6,265 bases of DNA from positions 1 through 6,265 of the forward strand of contig JAUVCY010000120.1 in the NCBI GenBank assembly GCA_030595585.1. The letters are read 5' to 3'. Under the pieces are notes generated by a model. The model searched no databases and had not been told where the DNA came from. It saw only the letters and a list, made by a program, of their open reading frames with translations. Shown here one piece after another: positions 1 to 5,000 of this stretch; the stretch's first letter is position 1, and every line of letters starts with the position of its first letter. The position numbers and the translations under genes are program-made. The DNA comes from Thermoplasmatota archaeon (GTDB lineage Archaea > Thermoplasmatota > Penumbrarchaeia > Penumbrarchaeales > Penumbrarchaeaceae).

Positions 1-339
1 GGGAGGAGGCTTCCCGATAGAAAGGTGCTGTTATCAAAGGAAAGGCAGCTTCCACCTATTCCCCATCCCCTCCATGGATCGACGGGTGGGCCCGGTTTTC
101 ACGGAACGATAAGCAGAAGGTCCGGCTGTGAGGATAACCCGCCCCTCCAGAGGGAGGAGCACATAGATCTGCCCCCGGAGAACCCCTATCATGGAGGGTT
201 TCAGGAGGATACCTACTCATATTATGGGCCTTATGTGTGGCCCCGTAACAGGTTCAACGATGAGGAGAGTTGGGTGGATAGACGTCCCAATAGGGCGTCA
301 AAGGTGGGATTGGACGATGACTGCGTCGAGGATCAGTGA
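1..339 (+). CDS. C-terminal fragment of an unidentified Pro/Tyr-rich protein (5' end outside window)
   Basis: The first reading frame is open from the first base to a TGA at 337-339, giving 112 residues. I do not recognise the family. A GTG at 25 could serve as a start, but the only G-rich purine run (GGAGGAGG) ends about 16 bases before it, too far for a normal ribosome site. Since the frame is open upstream, this is more likely the tail of a longer protein. The segment is hydrophilic and probably disordered: rich in Pro, Gly, Arg, Asp and Glu, with a Tyr cluster (near TYSYYGPYVW) and an acidic end (DDDCVEDQ). No membrane segment is visible. Codon use (mostly AGG/AGA for Arg, G/C-rich third positions) resembles the other genes here, supporting real coding. 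It could be the cytosolic tail of a membrane protein, but that cannot be shown from this fragment. Confidence 0.5.
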   Translation, partial: GRRLPDRKVLLSKERQLPPIPHPLHGSTGGPGFHGTISRRSGCEDNPPLQREEHIDLPPENPYHGGFQEDTYSYYGPYVWPRNRFNDEESWVDRRPNRASKVGLDDDCVEDQ

Positions 340-363
340 TCCGGTTCTTCTTTCTTCCACTTT
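330..363 (+). terminator. candidate terminator: palindrome at the stop codon plus T-rich tract
   Basis: A perfect inverted repeat, GGATCA-G-TGATCC (330-342), overlaps the TGA of the upstream gene. As RNA it would form a 4-bp stem with a 5-nt loop. It is followed directly by a T/C-rich run (345-363), and archaeal termination often depends on such U-rich tracts. The stem is weak, so this is tentative. Confidence 0.3.
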
Positions 364-368
364 GAAAA

Positions 369-398
369 CCTTTCGATCAGAAAGGGAGCAAACCTTTT
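369..398 (+). terminator. candidate second hairpin terminator
   Basis: CCTTTC (369-374) and GAAAGG (380-385) are perfectly complementary around the loop GATCA. A short CCTTTTG run follows at 393-399. The hairpin lies between the end of the upstream reading frame and the AT-rich promoter region, where a terminator would be expected. The T-run is short and not immediately next to the stem, so confidence is low. Confidence 0.27.
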
Positions 399-482
399 GA
401 CCAATAGCATGACAGATTCAAGAACTTGATCATTTATTATGAATTTCAACCAATTTTTAATATCAAGCTCAACTTCTCATTT

Positions 483-494
483 GGTGGTATAAAT
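483..494 (+). promoter_or_regulatory. TATA-like archaeal promoter of the acyltransferase gene
   Basis: TATAAAT at 488-494, preceded by a purine-rich GGTGG that could act as the BRE, lies in the AT-rich intergenic stretch. Archaeal transcription usually begins about 25 bases downstream, near 515-518, leaving a leader of roughly 37 bases before the ATG at 554. A weaker alternative box (TTTTTAATAT) lies at 454-463. The rest of 340-553 shows no gene I can support. Confidence 0.35.
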
Positions 495-553
495 GAAATT
501 AGGATGAAATGTGGAAGGTTTAAGATAGTGACAGCATTCAAGGAACCATTAAC

Positions 554-1411
554 ATGTCACAGGAAAAACGAATTATTGAATTTGACATCCTACGATCAGT
601 TGCAATTTTAATGATAATGGTCAGTCACCTCAGTGGACAGGACGTTTTACATTTGGAGGAGTTTTACCGTGGTCGTTACGTTATTATTGCAATGGTATTC
701 TTCTTCTATCTCCTCGGGTTCTTCATGTTCAAGTACCCCTGCAACACTTATTCCGAGTTAAAGCGATACATCAAGAGCAAGTTCGTTCGAATAATCGGGC
801 TGTACTGGATACTGTTGCTTGCTCAGTGGATCTTCTACAATGTCGTCGGGTTTCAGGCGGTCGATCGAGACCTGTCTCTGATCAATCTCTTTCAGCAGGC
901 TGTTGGGCTACACATATTCCGTTCTGTATCCGCCTACCCTGCCATGTGGTTCATGGGGACCCTGATTTTGTATCTGCTGTTGTATGCCCTTGTCTCCTTC
1001 GTGTTAAGGAAGAGGTCCAGGATCATCATTGCCCTTTTGGTGCTGGTCGCACCCCTCTATATTCTCAGGGCCCAAAGGTACATCGTGACTGATAATTACT
1101 CTTACTGGATACCCTTCGTAGCTGGGATACTCGCGGGGTATGCATATTCAGCGGGTGTGTTCACGTTCAAGAAGAGGAGGGTGCCCAGATGGCTGGATCT
1201 CATATCATATGGTGCCTTTACGACATATCTCACCCACCTGATGTTATGGCGCATATACGAACCGCTATTCGATAATATCGGGGTCACCAGCGACATCCAA
1301 TTTGCCTTGTTGGGAATACCTCTTGCTATCGCAGTTGGCTATCTTGTACAGTACATCTACGATAATGTGATCGTATACGCCTCGAAAAAAGTAATTAAGG
1401 CGAGGAATTGA
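554..1411 (+). CDS. short membrane O-acyltransferase, acyltransferase-3 (OafA/YrhL-like) family
   Basis: A polytopic membrane protein of 285 aa. Known members of this family transfer acyl groups such as acetyl to surface sugars or lipids. Visible here are the family's R-x10-H motif in the first membrane helix (R14 to H25, after FDIL), an FFFYLLGFF segment at 49-57 equivalent to the usual FFxLSGF, a basic loop followed by RIIGLYW (79-85), a MWFMGTLILY helix (131-140), and a late helix with TYLTH (224-228) resembling the family's terminal YLxH motif. I count about eight membrane segments, near 12-28, 42-59, 78-97, 131-151, 156-171, 184-202, 214-234 and 248-269. Typical members have about ten and 330-400 residues, so this is a short form. 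AAGGA at 540-544, nine bases ahead, supports the ATG. The first ~150 bases are more AT-rich than the rest. The substrate is unknown; a surface glycan is only an inference from the family. Confidence 0.82.
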   Translation: MSQEKRIIEFDILRSVAILMIMVSHLSGQDVLHLEEFYRGRYVIIAMVFFFYLLGFFMFKYPCNTYSELKRYIKSKFVRIIGLYWILLLAQWIFYNVVGFQAVDRDLSLINLFQQAVGLHIFRSVSAYPAMWFMGTLILYLLLYALVSFVLRKRSRIIIALLVLVAPLYILRAQRYIVTDNYSYWIPFVAGILAGYAYSAGVFTFKKRRVPRWLDLISYGAFTTYLTHLMLWRIYEPLFDNIGVTSDIQFALLGIPLAIAVGYLVQYIYDNVIVYASKKVIKARN

Positions 1412-1505
1412 AGGAAAGGGGAGATCATTTTCATGACTTTCTCAGGTCCAAAATACACCTTAAAATTCGCGATTCAGATCCGATCCTCTTCAATACCCGG
1501 CCGTC
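1412..1505. other. intergenic gap between convergent genes
   Basis: The two stop codons face each other across 94 bases. The middle is AT-rich, with CATTTTCATGACTTT on the plus strand and T-runs on the minus strand around 1450-1470. These could supply U-rich 3' ends for both transcripts. I found no convincing hairpin and no supported small gene. Confidence 0.4.
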
Positions 1506-1958
1506 TTATAGTGAGAACATATCGTTCTTGAATGTGATGATCCGGTGCTCGCAGGCGATCACATCTGCATATTTCTCGGTTCCCAGAAGAAGCCAGTATG
1601 CGTCGTCGCCGAAGTTGTAGATCACCTTCCTGAAATCCTGATACAGGAGAAAGTTGACCTCCCCCTTGTTGTAGATGTTCCTGGTGGTATCCTCGGCCCT
1701 CTTGAAGAACGGCTTCAACAACCTCTTCAGCTCGAGAGCGTCCTCCTTGTTCATGTGGACGACCTTGAAATAGCCGGGGCTGAGGTTCCGTTTGAATAGA
1801 AGGATGAGGTTGGAGTAGAACGTGCCCTCCACGTAATTGATGCTGTCCTCCTGGATAGCCATGAACTTATGCGTGGCTGAACGGATAACGTTCTCTGTGC
1901 CAGAAATGAGCTGGCAGAGATTATCGTAGAATAGATTGGAGGTCTCCTCATCAGCCAT
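1506..1958 (-). CDS. conserved-looking hypothetical protein, 150 aa, soluble
   Basis: I do not recognise the family. The protein starts MADEETSNLF and ends at a TAA, and is predicted soluble, since the only hydrophobic cluster (LILLF, 51-55) is too short for a membrane helix. Its mix of charged helix-like stretches (KEDALELKRLLKPFFKRAED, 71-90) and short beta-like segments suggests a compact alpha/beta cytosolic protein. It has two cysteines (15 and 136) and no metal motif. The codon pattern is strongly coding, with G/C-rich third positions and AGG for four of seven Arg. The frame stays open to an ATG at 2033, but the start at 1958 is preferred because a G-rich ribosome site sits 6 bases upstream and the extra 25 residues look like untranslated leader. 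It lies 90 bases downstream of the giant surface-protein gene on the same strand and may share its transcript. Confidence 0.8.
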   Translation of the reverse strand: MADEETSNLFYDNLCQLISGTENVIRSATHKFMAIQEDSINYVEGTFYSNLILLFKRNLSPGYFKVVHMNKEDALELKRLLKPFFKRAEDTTRNIYNKGEVNFLLYQDFRKVIYNFGDDAYWLLLGTEKYADVIACEHRIITFKNDMFSL

Positions 1959-1962
1959 GTGC

Positions 1963-1971
1963 TTCCCCCCT
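1963..1971 (-). promoter_or_regulatory. ribosome binding site that decides the start of the 150-aa gene
   Basis: Read on the minus strand, AGGGGGGAA lies just before the ATG at 1958, leaving six bases between the last G and the start. GGGGG can pair with the CCUCC of 16S rRNA with one G-U pair. No comparable site precedes the ATG at 2033, so the shorter protein is preferred. Confidence 0.6.
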
Positions 1972-1988
1972 AATCTTGGGTTCATCCG

Positions 1989-1997
1989 TATTAAAGG
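1989..1997 (-). promoter_or_regulatory. weak TATA-like box upstream of the 150-aa gene
   Basis: The minus strand reads CCTTTAATA about 34 bases before the ATG. A start of transcription ~25 bases downstream would fall inside or right at the ribosome site, which is tight. The box may therefore be accidental, and read-through from the giant gene is an equally good explanation. Confidence 0.2.
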
Positions 1998-2048
1998 ATT
2001 CCCTTTCGGCCCCCTATCCTGGGGTTGGATCAATTCGGTTTTGTCCGC

Positions 2049-5000
2049 TCAGATCTCCTCGAACTCCTCCAGCTCTTCCAACTCCTCAAGTTCGTCCTCC
2101 TCTTCCAGCTGCGTGAGATCATCCTCATTGTACTCCTCGATCTCATCCTCGTAAATATCGTCGAGGTCCTCCTCTTCGTCGGATCCATCCAGGTAATCCT
2201 CATCTTCATCGTAGCCCTCATCTTCGTACTCATCGTCATCATACAGGTCCTGGTCCTCATAACCCTCCTCGTCGACCTCATCCCCGTAGAGGTCTTCCAT
2301 GTCCTCATCTTCAAGGTAGTCGTCTTCCTCCACCACCACGCCCTTATTCTTTACGATCACCTCCTCCTCTTTGGACCTTCGGCCTACCACGAGATAGACG
2401 ATCACGATCGCTGCGATGATCAGGCCAAGGATCAGCAGGATCATCGCGATCGGGAGGGGCTCATCCTCCTCGTTCTTGACATTCGGATCGGTGTTATCGA
2501 TATACTCCTCCAGATCGGTCCTGCCGTCAGAGTCGGCGTCGTTGTCGGCAGAAGATACCAGCGGGTCGAGGCCGTTGCCCTCCTCCCAACCATCGGGCAT
2601 CCCGTCCCTGTCGGTATCCCTCTCGTTGATATGGGTTCCAAGCTGGAACTCCTCCAGGTTGGACAATCCATCGTCGTCCATGTCTTCCCCCCCGTCAGAC
2701 GGGTTCGTGGGGTCCAGGCCGTTCTCCACCTCGATCAGGTCGGGTATTCCGTCACCGTCCCCGTCGTGATCGGTCTCAAGGACCGTCAGGGTGAACGTGA
2801 TCCACGTGATGCCCAGATCGCCGTCGGAAACCTGGACCACGATATCGTATATCCCTATCTCATCAGCGGTCCAGGACATGGACGTTCCGTTCACGGGTAT
2901 GGGACCTCCTTCCCAGGTGTAGGATGCGACCCGAATATTATCCATGGCCACGATATCGATGATCACCTCATCACCCACGTGGACCGTGAGGTCTCCCACG
3001 GGGTCCACCACTGGTGGTATGTTATCGACCAGGGGTATGTCGCCCGCATCGAATCTGACCATATTTCCACCCAGGTCATGGATGATGACATATGAGGAGA
3101 TCGGGCCGGTGGTATCTGCAGGCAGGTGAATGTACAACACGTAAGTGAAGTTCGACAGTAGGGGTAGTTCCACCATCTCGAACGTGATCCCGTCGAACGA
3201 GTAGTAGAGGGTTACGTTGGCCACTCCGACATTATCTTTGGCCTGTACCCTGTAGTCCAGTGTCCCTCCGGTATACAGCGTCTCCGGCATGAAGAACGAC
3301 GCGCCCGGCAGGTCATTATCGATGATGTCCAGCGTGACAGCCGAGGTTGAGTTCTGGTTTCCCGCCCAGTCGTATGCGGTGAACCGGTAGGTCAGGGTGG
3401 GGCCGGGGTTGCCCGGTATCATCACCATGAGGTTGTATGTGCCGTTCAGGGTGAGGTTCACGGATGCCCAGGTGGAGTTCCCGAACATGTATTCCAGAAC
3501 CATCAACTCGATCCCGACGTTGTCCCGGGCGGACACGTTGAACTGGAACGGGTCTCCTGTCGTGGCGTTCGACTGTGAGCTGTCAAGGAGGAAGATCGGC
3601 AGGTCATCGTCCGTTATGTTCCTGTCGATCACCGCGGAGGAGACCTTGTTTCCGGCAGCGTCGGTGAAATGGAAAATATAGTGAAGCTCCCTCATGTTGG
3701 TATCCGGAACGATGAGAAGATAGGACCATGTTATGTTGTCCCAGGATATCATCGGCACGATCTCGTGTCCCATGGCCCCCAACCAGTATTCAACGGAGCA
3801 ATGGGCTGTCCCGATATTGTCGTAAAGTTCAATGTTGAACCGGAACGGGTCCCCGGTGGTGGCATTTTTCTGGGAGAGGTCAGATACCATCAAGGGGTCA
3901 TCATTATCGACAACGGTCACGTTTACGTGATCCATGCTTCTCCAGTTATCTGCCGTATCGTTCACCTCGAACCAGTAGGTCAGCCGGGCCGTGGAGTTGT
4001 ATGGTATCGTGATGTTGTAATACCAGAAGTCCGTCTCGTCCGGGCCGGGTATCATCTGTATGCTGCCGGGCCCCATCCCGTCACCCAGTTCCCCGAAGTA
4101 GTACATCAACAGAACGTCTGCAACCTCGATATTATCGGTCACCTCCACGTTGAACTGGAACATGTCTCCTGTGGTGGCCTTGGTATGGGATTGGTCCGCC
4201 ACGATCGTAGGGAAGGTCATGTCAAGTATGGTGATGGTACGTTCCCCCGTCCCATTCCAGTTGTCAGCACTGTCGTTGAAATGTAGAACGTAATGGAGCG
4301 GATCGATAGAATCCGACGGTATTGTCAGGTCCAGCTCCCATGCCTGGCCCATCACCAGGTCCAGGGACCTGTTGACGTGAACTCCCGATCCGAACCAGTA
4401 TTCAACAAAGGCCGCAGATACTCTGATATTGTCCCAGAGGGTCACATGGAAGGTCAGGTCATCCCCGTTCATCACCGAGGTGGGGGTCAGGTCCGACTCC
4501 AGCATTGGCCTGTCATTGTCGAAGATGGGGACGTCCTTCTGCGCGGTGTGAGCCCAGTTATCCGCCTCATCTGCCATGTGGAAGATATAATGCAGAGCCT
4601 CCGTGGAATCGAACGGGACCGTGATGGTGAACTGATATGGCCCCGTGCCTGCCATGGACGCATTGAACGATGGGCTGGTCCCGAACCAGTATTCTACGTG
4701 GGCCATCGCTATGCCGATATTGTCCAGAACCGCGATCGTGAAGGTAAAGGCGTCGTCCGTGTATCCAACGGTCGGAGTGATATCGCTTCCGAAGGTTGGG
4801 ACGTCGTTATCGGTGATATCGATCCTGATCTGCCCTGTCCAGTTCCAGTTGCCCGAGGAGTCCACGGCACCGAAGCTGTAATCCAGGTATCCTGTGATGT
4901 TCCACGGCATTATCGCCTGATAGACGTAGGGGCTGCTGCTTCCCGACATGGACGTGTTGACAGGGACGGCATCGTTGATGCTGTAAACGACCACAACATC

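Noticed and set aside
191..611. Small plus-strand frames at 191-400 and 426-611
   Set aside because: The first overlaps the better-supported frame 1 reading. The second runs through an AT-rich promoter region into the acyltransferase gene, with no domain or ribosome site.
1959..2033. N-terminal extension of 25 residues for the 150-aa protein
   Set aside because: The ATG at 2033 has no ribosome site, while the ATG at 1958 has a strong one. The extra residues look like translated leader.
2052..2330. Simple-sequence pyrimidine tract on the plus strand, considered as a non-coding low-complexity or regulatory repeat
   Set aside because: The composition is fully explained by the acidic tail (GAG, GAT, GAC, GAA codons on the minus strand) in an uninterrupted frame.
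2025..3095. Long plus-strand open frame (356 codons), very hydrophobic at its start, which could look like a membrane protein
   Set aside because: It is the antisense of the acidic tail and calcium loops. Complements of GAN codons read as Leu, Ile, Val and Phe codons, giving false hydrophobicity and no stops. The minus frame has clear domains and repeats.
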